Assembly (NCBI RefSeq): GCF_005405585.1
Contig: NZ_BJEQ01000002.1
Location: 248,001 to 312,000, forward strand
Direction of reading: 5' to 3'
DNA: 64,000 nucleotides
Origin: Agarivorans sp. Toyoura001
GTDB taxonomy: Bacteria > Pseudomonadota > Gammaproteobacteria > Enterobacterales > Celerinatantimonadaceae
In this document: positions 55,273 to 63,302 of the stretch, in pieces
How the letters are laid out: every line of letters starts with the position of its first letter
Numbering within the stretch: the first letter of the stretch is position 1
Made by a program: the position numbers and the translations under genes
Notes under the pieces: model-generated
Database searches by the model: none
Told to the model about the DNA's origin: nothing
The model's input: the letters and a program-made list of their open reading frames with translations, nothing else

Positions 55273-55448
55273 AAGGTTGATTCTTACTCTTAGGCCAGCA
55301 AAAAAAGCCTGCTGTTGGCTACTAAAGCTAACTCTTAAGCCCTACAAAGCGATCACTCTTTCACTAAAATGGTGACACAATAAAGCCCTGCTATGAATCC
55401 ACCATTTGCTGGTATACTTAAGCTAGTGAAGTTTTATAGCGAGAAGCA

Positions 55449-55625
55449 ATGATGTTAGATAACCTAAATATCCCTGAAGGGATCGAAAAAGAGCCTGAGC
55501 TACCCGTTCCATCGATGGAAGATCAAAAGAAGATCGTCGCTGAATTAAAACGTTTGGAAGAAGCGGGCGAATTAACACCAGAGATCTTAGAAGAGTTTAT
55601 GACAGGCAAACGTAAGCCTGAATAG
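55449..55625 (+). CDS. Small acidic protein of unknown function
   Basis: 58 residues (or 57 from the second ATG): an N-terminal Pro-rich stretch (LNIPEGIEKEPELPVPSMED), then a charged helix (QKKIVAELKRLEEAGELTPEILEEFM) and a basic end (TGKRKPE). No signal peptide. I do not recognise a family, but the composition is protein-like and it is flanked by a promoter-like TATACT (near 55412) and by a strong hairpin after the stop. An inverted repeat AAATGGTG...CACCATTT (55367-55407) lies upstream and could be an operator. Confidence 0.65.
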   Translation: MMLDNLNIPEGIEKEPELPVPSMEDQKKIVAELKRLEEAGELTPEILEEFMTGKRKPE

Positions 55626-55631
55626 AATTTA

Positions 55632-55662
55632 GAATCAGTAGAGCGTACTGCTCTACTGATTC
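55632..55662. terminator. Strong hairpin after the 58-residue gene
   Basis: GAATCAGTAGAGC and GCTCTACTGATTC form a 13-bp perfect stem with a 5-nt loop. No T-run follows on either strand, so it may stabilise the 3' ends of the convergent genes rather than terminate in the standard way. Confidence 0.6.
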
Positions 55663-55668
55663 ATACTA

Positions 55669-56193
55669 CTAAAACCTTCTAAGCTTACCAAAAGGCACGC
55701 TAAAGCCAGCCGTAGTAATCCATTCCTCTTTGGTGTACATCACATCAGCAGTTAAAGCAAAGCCCACATATTTGCCATTGAAATACTTAGCGAAACGAAC
55801 CGGAATACCTAAAGTATTGTTATAAACGGTTTCCGTCCCAGTCGAAACATCCGATTCATAAGGTACAGTCTCGGAATATCGAACCGTTGCAAGCCCCACT
55901 TCCAATAGAAACTCATGTTCCCCAGGATAAAAGTACTTCCCAGCCAATAACCGAAAAGTGCTATCTTGTTTTATATCTCCTGAGTCATCAAATCTGCTAA
56001 TCGCACCTAAAGCAACCGTGTAATCGGAGAAATTATATCTCATGTCTAAACCGCCACTCACCGTGGGCTTTCCATATGACAGCCCTGGCTCTAACCAAAA
56101 GTGATCTTCAGACTCAGTCGCGCTTTGCTCTTCTGCTTGTAGTGGGCCTATTACTGCGCAAAGTAATAAAGCCAATAAGCTTATGTTTTTCAT
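55669..56193 (-). CDS. Hypothetical outer-membrane-like protein
   Basis: 174 residues with a signal peptide (MKNISLLALLLCAVIGPLQA). After a short acidic linker the pattern of alternating short strands with aromatic ends (LSYGKPTVSGGLDMRYNFS, FRLLAGKYFYPGEHEFLLEVG, VRFAKYFNGKYVGFALTADVMYT) and a terminal Phe suggest a small 8-strand outer-membrane barrel. I recognise no family. GGGAAGAG precedes its ATG. It stands alone. Confidence 0.65.
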   Translation of the reverse strand: MKNISLLALLLCAVIGPLQAEEQSATESEDHFWLEPGLSYGKPTVSGGLDMRYNFSDYTVALGAISRFDDSGDIKQDSTFRLLAGKYFYPGEHEFLLEVGLATVRYSETVPYESDVSTGTETVYNNTLGIPVRFAKYFNGKYVGFALTADVMYTKEEWITTAGFSVPFGKLRRF

Positions 56194-56856
56194 CTCTTCC
56201 CTTAGCCGTAATACTAATCCTTTATTGGATTTTTATATAAAAACTTGCGAGAGGATTAAAACATAAATAAAACAGGTAGATAAAGACATCTTAAGTGCAA
56301 ATGTGATGAGATTAATGACAAATAAATCAAACAGCATATGAATAATTGAAATATCGAGTACTTGGCGACCTACTGGGTATATTTAGGGCAACACAATAAA
56401 CTAACTCTAGATAACAGTTAGTCTATTTATAAAAGAACAATTTGTTTATACCTAGTTACAATTCAATTGAGTGTTCGAATTTTTGTCACTCAACGCAAAA
56501 ACTAGCTTACCTAAACGGCCTTTCTTAGAGCCACAGATTCATTGGCTAAAGGTTTTATCACTGCTGTTGTCCCAACTGGCTTTTTGGCCTCGTTGCTTAG
56601 CAACTCTTTAACTAGCCAACTCAAGCTAGTTATTTTCCTTCATGCTTCTCAAATAAAGCATCAAAGCCTCAATATTTATCAGGTAAGTGGCTAAACTATA
56701 AACTGATGGTCAGGGTCACTATTGCGCTGTTTTTTTGTGTCTTAGCTTACTAGACATCTCAGCTGCAATTTTTAGTGGGATTACTAGGTCTTAGTTCTCG
56801 GAGAATAAACTCAATTTACCCATTCATCATTCACGACTAAGTGGCAAAGGATGCCG
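56194..56856. other. Long intergenic region with one marginal small frame
   Basis: 663 bases between divergent genes. A minus-strand frame at 56511-56624 (TTG start, 37 codons: MSWLVKELLSNEAKKPVGTT..) has peptide-like composition but no ribosome site or known homolog, so I do not call a gene. The rest is AT-rich and shows no other structure. Confidence 0.4.
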
Positions 56857-57513
56857 ATGAGCAAATATTGTTTTACCCTACTTGTTGTATTTCCTTGCAT
56901 GCTAAGCCAAGCAGCAGAAACTCTTGATTACGCAGTACAGGTGAATAGTCCGGATAACAACCCAGTACAAGACGTGGTGGTTTACCTTACGCCAATTGGT
57001 CACCAACTCCCACATATCAACCAAACAGCAGTCACCATTGGCCAGCGCGACAAAGCCTTCGTTCCCTACATTAGCGTGGCGCAACGTGGCAGTAAGGTTG
57101 ATTTTAATAATGATGACAATATTACTCACCACATATATTCGGCAGTGGGGGAAAACAAATTTTCATTTCAAATTAAGGCTGGCGAGCAACACAGTAAGAG
57201 CGATTTTAATCACAGCGGCGTAGTGCCTATGGGTTGTAACATTCATGATTGGATGGGAGCTTACTTACTGCTGGTTGATACGCCTTTATTTAATAAAACA
57301 GACTCTCAAGGCCGGGCTAACTTTGAACAAGTAAGCGCTGGGGACTACCAGCTTACTGTATGGCACCCTGAACTAAAAACGGCAGACAAGCAAATTAGCC
57401 AGACCATTAGTATTCATCAAACTGGCACTCACGCATTAAACTTGCCCCATGCCTTGGAAGCTGAATTTGAACAACAAAATCCGGATGATTTTGATTTCCT
57501 CTCAGACTACTAA
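56857..57513 (+). CDS. Secreted cupredoxin-like protein (methylamine-utilisation-type)
   Basis: 218 residues from ATG 56857, with AAGGA five bases upstream; ATG 56851 is too close to it. A signal peptide ends near SQAA. The domain carries a type-1 copper ligand set: His91/His92 (NITHHIYS) and Cys127-x2-His130-x2-Met133 (MGCNIHDWM). This resembles MauL-like and other periplasmic cupredoxin domains. The second part (NKTDSQGRANFEQVSAGDYQLTVWHPELK) looks like a small beta domain of carboxypeptidase-regulatory type. It probably binds copper in the periplasm. It is the first gene of an operon with a c-di-GMP protein and a porin. Confidence 0.82.
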   Translation: MSKYCFTLLVVFPCMLSQAAETLDYAVQVNSPDNNPVQDVVVYLTPIGHQLPHINQTAVTIGQRDKAFVPYISVAQRGSKVDFNNDDNITHHIYSAVGENKFSFQIKAGEQHSKSDFNHSGVVPMGCNIHDWMGAYLLLVDTPLFNKTDSQGRANFEQVSAGDYQLTVWHPELKTADKQISQTISIHQTGTHALNLPHALEAEFEQQNPDDFDFLSDY

Positions 57514-57528
57514 TTGGCAGGAGCGCCG

Positions 57529-59847
57529 ATGAAAAGTATTAAAACCAAAATTCTGCTGTTGTTTGTTTCACTGCTACTTTTGCTACAAGCGATTTCATTT
57601 TGGTCTACTTACGACTCTTTGCGCACAAAAGAACGCATAGCCATCGACTCGCAATTAAGTAAAGCCAAGGCCTTGTTTGATAGTGAATTTAATCGGCGCG
57701 AATTTTACCTCACCAGTTTTGCAGAAACGGTGACCAACGACTATGGCTTAAAAAGTGTGTTTGGCGAAGACCAGCGCAGTGTAGCCATTGCCTTACTTAA
57801 CCACGGTAAACGCATCAACGCCGACTTAGCCATGGTAGTGACACCTTCAGGTATGATTGAGCTGCAATTGGTCAATAGTTATCAAAACAATCAGAACAAG
57901 AAAGTGGTGCGTGGCGCTCAGCAAGGCCAAGCCTTTGGGTTTATGCCAGCCTTAAAACAAAGCCAGTTGCCTCCTTATTACGTAATTGGCGAGCAGCTTT
58001 ATCAGCTACACCTTTCGCCCTTAAAAAGTGGCCCTGCCATTATTGGCTGGGCAGGTTTTGGTTACGAAATATCTACCCCTTTAGCCGAGAGTTTCTTAAC
58101 GCTAACGGGCTTGCAGGCCGATTTAATTTTGGAGCAACAAAACCATTGGTCTTTGTTGGGCTCGAGTAACCCTCTTGCACATATTGCCAGTGCTAAAGCT
58201 TTAATAAATCCTACTTCCAGCGATGTTATTTCATTAAAACAGCAATATAGCGCTGCGGGTGGCGCGAACTTTTATGTGCTGTTGCACAGCTCTCGTGACA
58301 ACCTTGTGGCGGTGATTCAGCAAAGCTGGTTACAAATTTTACTCATCACCATACTCACCCTCATCATTTCAATGGTTGCAGCATATTTAATTGCTGATGA
58401 CATCACTAGGCCTATCAAGTTATTGGTTAAACAAGCTAAACGCCTCGCGGCAGGTGAATACCAAAAGCCGGTGTCGGTTAACGATAAAACCGAGCTAGGC
58501 CAGTTAGCTAGCGAATTTAATAGCATGCAAGAGAAGGTGCTAAACCGTGAACAAGCGATTAAACACCGGCTGCAACACGACCCTCTTACCGAGCTGCCTA
58601 ATCGCCATTGGCTAGCCAGCAAACTGCAAGATTTAACCGAACAAAATAGCGCCCCTTTTGCGCTTTTTCATCTCAATATCTGCCGCTTGAAAGAGGTGAA
58701 CGATACCCTAGGCCATACAGCCGGAGACCAGCTGATAAAAGAAGCTGGCAAGCGCTTAACGGCCTTACAGAGTGAGCATTTTTTGTGTCACATTGGCGCC
58801 GATGAATTTGTATTGGTATTGCCTAACATCACTCGAGACACTGCCCGTGATGAACTCAATAATATTGCCATGCAAATGCATGAGGGCTGCAACTACCAAG
58901 ACATGCATTTACAGCTACAAATTCGCGTGGGGGTAGCACTGTATCCAGAGCACAGCCAAGACCCACAAATACTAGTTCAAAAGGCCGACGCCGCCTTAAA
59001 TCATTGCCGCGAGTCTCGTAGCCACTGTTATATTTACGACCCAAGCACCGATACCAATACGGTAGAGCGTTTGAGCCTAATTAACGACTTAAAAAAGGCG
59101 ATTCAAAGCAATCAGCTCATCTTGCATTACCAGCCCAAGTTCAGCTTTGCCGCGAATAAGATTACCCATGTAGAAGCCTTGGTGCGCTGGCAACATCCAG
59201 AGCTGGGGATGATTCCTCCCGATTCGTTCATTGAAATTGCCGAACATACCGGACAAATAAACCCACTCACTCGCTGGGTATTTTTAGAGGCCTTATCACA
59301 AAGTTTGGCCTGGAAAGTACAAGGTATCGACATCAACATTGCGATTAATATTTCAGGTGAAAACCTTAAAGATGAAAGCTTTTATAGCTTCATTTGCCAG
59401 AATATTGAAAGCAAACAGCTACGCGCTGAATCGTTCACCTTAGAGGTCACTGAAAGTGCCCTGGTCGACGACCCCGAAACCGCAATTGCCTTATTAGCCC
59501 GTTTCAAAGAGCGCGGTTTTAAACTCTCTATCGACGATTATGGCACTGGTTATTCATCGCTCGCACAGCTAAAACGCTTGCCGGTTCATGAACTCAAAAT
59601 AGATAAATCTTTCGTCCAAAAATTGGCGATTGACGCCGATGATGCAATTATAGTGAAATCGACCATTGAACTGGCTCATAACATGGGACTAAGCGTAGTA
59701 GCAGAAGGGATAGAAGATTTAGCCAGCCTGCGCTGGTTAGAAAAAGCCAACTGTAACTTAGCGCAAGGTTATTTTATTAGTCGCCCAAAACCAGCCAACG
59801 AATTGTACCAATTACTCGCTCAGGAGAGCATAGAGTTTGCCAACTAA
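57529..59847 (+). CDS. Membrane sensor with degenerate GGDEF and active-looking EAL domain
   Basis: 772 residues from ATG 57529 (AGGAG upstream). A membrane helix (8-27), a periplasmic sensor region (~30-262, Cache-like in size), a second helix (267-289), HAMP (~285-340), GGDEF (344-500) and EAL (518-770). The GGDEF motif is GADEF (423-427), so cyclase activity is doubtful. EAL is intact (EALVRW at 549, DDYGTGYSSL, KIDKSF). The likely output is c-di-GMP breakdown controlled by a periplasmic signal. It lies 15 bases after the cupredoxin gene and overlaps the next by 11 bases. Confidence 0.9.
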   Translation: MKSIKTKILLLFVSLLLLLQAISFWSTYDSLRTKERIAIDSQLSKAKALFDSEFNRREFYLTSFAETVTNDYGLKSVFGEDQRSVAIALLNHGKRINADLAMVVTPSGMIELQLVNSYQNNQNKKVVRGAQQGQAFGFMPALKQSQLPPYYVIGEQLYQLHLSPLKSGPAIIGWAGFGYEISTPLAESFLTLTGLQADLILEQQNHWSLLGSSNPLAHIASAKALINPTSSDVISLKQQYSAAGGANFYVLLHSSRDNLVAVIQQSWLQILLITILTLIISMVAAYLIADDITRPIKLLVKQAKRLAAGEYQKPVSVNDKTELGQLASEFNSMQEKVLNREQAIKHRLQHDPLTELPNRHWLASKLQDLTEQNSAPFALFHLNICRLKEVNDTLGHTAGDQLIKEAGKRLTALQSEHFLCHIGADEFVLVLPNITRDTARDELNNIAMQMHEGCNYQDMHLQLQIRVGVALYPEHSQDPQILVQKADAALNHCRESRSHCYIYDPSTDTNTVERLSLINDLKKAIQSNQLILHYQPKFSFAANKITHVEALVRWQHPELGMIPPDSFIEIAEHTGQINPLTRWVFLEALSQSLAWKVQGIDINIAINISGENLKDESFYSFICQNIESKQLRAESFTLEVTESALVDDPETAIALLARFKERGFKLSIDDYGTGYSSLAQLKRLPVHELKIDKSFVQKLAIDADDAIIVKSTIELAHNMGLSVVAEGIEDLASLRWLEKANCNLAQGYFISRPKPANELYQLLAQESIEFAN

Positions 59848-61087
59848 GGGATTACTACGCGGCGCTATTGCACTGCTGGCAGTAACGCTACAACAAGCCA
59901 GCATGGCCACCGAGTTTACTGCCAATGGCATACTCGACTTACGTGCCAGCCAGGTAAACAGTACCGATAGCTACCTAAAAGGTGGCTTTGGTAAATTTGC
60001 TTATTCAAACGGCAGTCATCTGTCTATTGCCCAAGCTGGCTTAGATTTAGGCGCGCACTGGGACAATGGCTTTGCGGCAAAACTGGTGCTAAATGGCTGG
60101 TTAGATAACGAAGATAGCGCGCTAGGTTTTAGCGAAGCCTTTGCTAGCTACAAAGGTCTGCCCTCAGAAAACGGCCTGCGCTGGTCCTCTCGTTTAGGCA
60201 TTATGTACCCCAGTATTTCCTTAGAAAACACTGCTACCGCATGGGCCACACCTTATACTTTAAATGCCTCTAGCTTAAATACTTGGGTGGGTGAAGAGAT
60301 CCGCACCACCGGCATAGAAGCTAAATTAGAGCGAATAGGTAAGTTTTCGGGCTCAAGCCACAATCTATCCCTAAGTGCCATGCTATTTGTAAACAATGAT
60401 CCCGCGGGCGCATTACTGGCTTGGCATGGCTGGACAAGCAGTTCTAGACAAACCCTTTATGGAGAAACACGGTCTTTCCCAGAGCTAAAACAGCCCGCAC
60501 TCTCAGATCAATCACAACGTTCAAATCCGTTTAAAGAGATAGACTACCGACCGGGTTATCACACTAATCTGGATTGGAGCATTCATCGCACTGCTTTATT
60601 TCGCCTAGGTTATTACGACAACATGGCCAAACCCTACTTAATTGACGATGGCGATTATGCATGGCGAACCCAGTTTGCTCACTTAGGTGGAAAATGGCGC
60701 TTTGCCAAACAATGGCAACTTGTTTGGCAATATATGAATGGATCTACTTTGATGCAGTCGCCCGACCGAGTAGACGCGGTAAATATGGACTTTGCTAACG
60801 GCTTTGTCTTGCTCTCCCGCAGCTTCAATAAAAAACACCGAGTTAGTGTTCGCGCCGAGGCCTTTAGGAATACCGACCTAGACAACACCCCACTCGATAA
60901 CAACAACGAACGTGGCAAAGGGTTTACCTGCGCCTATCAATACCGCGTAAACAAAAACTGGTTTTTAGCTGGCGAGTATCAATGGTTATCTAGCCAGCGA
61001 CCACAACGGGTTTTGCATGGCTTAGATGAAAACAGTAATGAGCAGCTGTTTCAGCTAGCCGCTCGTTATTTCTTTAGCGCCCTTTAA
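59837..61087 (+). CDS. Porin-like outer-membrane protein
   Basis: 416 residues from TTG 59837; an in-frame TAG lies just upstream, so this is the earliest possible start, with AGGAG ten bases before it. A signal peptide ends near QASMA. The rest has long alternating strands (GSHLSIAQAGLDLGAHWDNGFAAKLVLNGW, WRTQFAHLGGKWRFAKQWQLVWQYMNG, FTCAYQYRVNKNWFLAGEYQWLS) and a short aromatic-containing end (AARYFFSAL), consistent with a 16-18 strand porin. Its 11-base overlap with the EAL gene indicates coupling. I cannot name a substrate. Confidence 0.75.
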   Translation: MPTKGLLRGAIALLAVTLQQASMATEFTANGILDLRASQVNSTDSYLKGGFGKFAYSNGSHLSIAQAGLDLGAHWDNGFAAKLVLNGWLDNEDSALGFSEAFASYKGLPSENGLRWSSRLGIMYPSISLENTATAWATPYTLNASSLNTWVGEEIRTTGIEAKLERIGKFSGSSHNLSLSAMLFVNNDPAGALLAWHGWTSSSRQTLYGETRSFPELKQPALSDQSQRSNPFKEIDYRPGYHTNLDWSIHRTALFRLGYYDNMAKPYLIDDGDYAWRTQFAHLGGKWRFAKQWQLVWQYMNGSTLMQSPDRVDAVNMDFANGFVLLSRSFNKKHRVSVRAEAFRNTDLDNTPLDNNNERGKGFTCAYQYRVNKNWFLAGEYQWLSSQRPQRVLHGLDENSNEQLFQLAARYFFSAL

Positions 61088-61229
61088 GCACTTAACTTAT
61101 AACGTAGAAGTATGCTTGGTACTGACATTTAATGACAAAGCCTTAAGCATACTGACACTCTACACACTGAGATAAATTGCTAACCCTCTATCATGTGATG
61201 AATCGCGTTACTGCATTTAAGGACCCCAC

Positions 61230-61907
61230 ATGAATGGAATTCTCCGCCTAGCGTCTGTTAGCTTAATCATACTTACTAGCCTTGGTTTAACCGCCTGCAA
61301 TACCAGCGATAGACTACTCGATCATGTAGATAAACCAAGAACAGCAAAAATTTCTTATATTAACGCCCAGCCCAATGCCACCGGTTTTTATCTTAAAAGT
61401 GTGGCTTATAGCAGTGACATATTTGACTCGCGTTTTAGGGTAACCCAGTTAAACTCGGCTAGCGCCAGTAAAGACCTTACCCACCGCTGGATAGAGAGTA
61501 ACAATGAAAGCCAATTTGCCATTGAAAATAGCAATAGCCGCCTTGAACGAGTAAGAGTAAACAAGCACTTAAATCACCGTGGCAGCTATTGGGCTGTAGC
61601 TTGGCACAATAACAATTTGCCACAATTATCCATATTCGAAAAATCGACTATCCATCAACAACACAACTATTATCTGCGAGTATTCAGTAACAGCCAGCAA
61701 GTGTTAAAAGACCAAAGTCGCGACATCAACTTGGCGACGACAGAAGTAGGGAAAGTCACCGATAGCTTTGCCTTTGCCCAATGTAACGACGCAATGTTGG
61801 GAGAACACACCTTAGATCTTTGCGCTATTGGTGAGCTGGGCGGTGCATATTTAGTGGTAGCCAATACCAATGGCAGCATCGTGATTGTGGAAGAGTCTCA
61901 ACCCTAA
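61230..61907 (+). CDS. Hypothetical lipoprotein
   Basis: 225 residues with lipobox LTACNT at about residue 23. The mature part begins with a charged linker, then a beta-rich region (KISYINAQPNATGFYLKSVAYS, RGSYWAVAWHNNNLPQLSIFEKS, AYLVVANTNGSIVIVEES). Two Cys (FAQCNDAM, LDLCAIG) may pair. I recognise no family. AAGGA lies upstream of its ATG. Its position 140 bases after the porin leaves open whether it belongs to the cupredoxin operon. Confidence 0.65.
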   Translation: MNGILRLASVSLIILTSLGLTACNTSDRLLDHVDKPRTAKISYINAQPNATGFYLKSVAYSSDIFDSRFRVTQLNSASASKDLTHRWIESNNESQFAIENSNSRLERVRVNKHLNHRGSYWAVAWHNNNLPQLSIFEKSTIHQQHNYYLRVFSNSQQVLKDQSRDINLATTEVGKVTDSFAFAQCNDAMLGEHTLDLCAIGELGGAYLVVANTNGSIVIVEESQP

Positions 61908-62136
61908 AGCCACTCTCTGTATTTGTTTATTAGCATAGCGGCTTAAGGGTTTACCGCAGTAACAGGCTTCATGTAAACGGATAAGTCAGTACTCATCGCT
62001 ATGCAGCTAATCTCTTAACGAGTGTCTCGATTATCAAAATTTAATTGAAAGTGATTTAACTACTACCCAGTTTTTCCAACTGCTAGAGTCAACTACACTA
62101 AGTTCATCTACATTTTCGCCCTTAATGGAGTAATCA

Positions 62137-63135
62137 ATGAAAGCCGTAGCCTATCAGCAAGCCCTAGCAATTAACGAGACCTTATCTTTACAAGACATAG
62201 AGTTAGACAAGCCTAGGGCCAGCGGGAAAGATCTACTGATCAAAGTAGCCGCCGTGTCGGTTAACCCTGTTGATACCAAAATCCGCGCCAATGTCTCTGC
62301 CGAGACAGGCCAATGGAAAGTTATTGGTTGGGATGCCGTTGGCACCGTAGAGCAAGTTGGTGACCAAGCCAGCTTTTTCAAGGTGGGTGACAAAGTATGG
62401 TATGCCGGCGATTTAACCCGCTCGGGCAGTAATGCAGAATACCAATTGGTTGACGAGCGCATTGTAAGCTTAGCCCCTACCAGCATTCCTGACGCAAAAG
62501 CCGCTGCCCTGCCGCTTACCGCCATTACTGCCTGGGAAATGTTGTTCGACCGTTTAAAAGTAAGCCGTGACCAACACAAATCTATTTTAATTATTGGTGC
62601 GGCCGGCGGTGTTGGCTCTATTATGGTTCAACTGGTTAAACAGCTCACCAAGCTTAAGCTTATTGCTACCGCATCTCGCCCAGAAACCCAGGCTTGGCTA
62701 AAAGAGCTAGGCGCTGACCAAATCATTAACCACCGTAATCCGCTCAGTGAAGAACTGAAACAAGTCAACAACATTGATTATGTAGTGAGCTTAAACAACA
62801 CCGATCAGCACCTAGCAGAGATTATCAAAGTGATTAAACCACAAGGTAAGTTTGGTTTAATCGACGATCCAAGTAGCTTAGACGTGAAGCTACTTAAGCC
62901 TAAAAGCATTTCTCTGCATTGGGAGTTCATGTACACCCGCTCAATGTTTGAAACAGAAGACATGATCAAACAACATCAGCTTCTAGGTGAAATAGCACAA
63001 CTGATTGACCAAGGTAAAATCAAAAGCACTTTAGGTGATCACTTTGGCCAGATAAATGCCGACAACCTAAAGCAAGCGCATGCCTTTATTGAGTCTCAAA
63101 AGGCCAAGGGTAAAATTGTGTTAGAAGGTTTTTAA
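62137..63135 (+). CDS. Zinc-type alcohol dehydrogenase-like / quinone oxidoreductase family
   Basis: 332 residues, MDR superfamily. MKAVAYQQ at the start, VSVNPVDTKIRAN, GWDAVGTVEQVG, and the Rossmann loop LIIGAAGGVGSIMVQLVKQ. The catalytic zinc ligands of true alcohol dehydrogenases are absent (VNPVDT replaces a Cys site), as in quinone oxidoreductase and TIGR02817-type members. It reduces a double bond or quinone with NAD(P)H; substrate unknown. GGAG precedes ATG 62137. Monogenic. Confidence 0.88.
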   Translation: MKAVAYQQALAINETLSLQDIELDKPRASGKDLLIKVAAVSVNPVDTKIRANVSAETGQWKVIGWDAVGTVEQVGDQASFFKVGDKVWYAGDLTRSGSNAEYQLVDERIVSLAPTSIPDAKAAALPLTAITAWEMLFDRLKVSRDQHKSILIIGAAGGVGSIMVQLVKQLTKLKLIATASRPETQAWLKELGADQIINHRNPLSEELKQVNNIDYVVSLNNTDQHLAEIIKVIKPQGKFGLIDDPSSLDVKLLKPKSISLHWEFMYTRSMFETEDMIKQHQLLGEIAQLIDQGKIKSTLGDHFGQINADNLKQAHAFIESQKAKGKIVLEGF

Positions 63136-63302
63136 TCTAAAAGATACGCCTTTAATCAACGGCTAAGCTAGGCACTAATCAACCTAGTTTGGTTCGATCC
63201 AGATTTACTCAGCACTCGATGTTTACACTTCTTTACCTGCGCTTTACGTAACTAAAAATTGGCTTGTTTATACTTGCTCTAAGGGATAAGTAAGGCCAAA
63301 TC

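Noticed and set aside
56511-56624. A 37-codon minus-strand frame in the 663-base gap
   Set aside because: It needs a TTG start without ribosome site and has no family features; noted only in the gap description.
63185-63205. GGTTCGATCC, resembling a tRNA T-loop
   Set aside because: No acceptor, D or anticodon arms pair around it. A similar GGTTCGAA at about 30022 fails in the same way.
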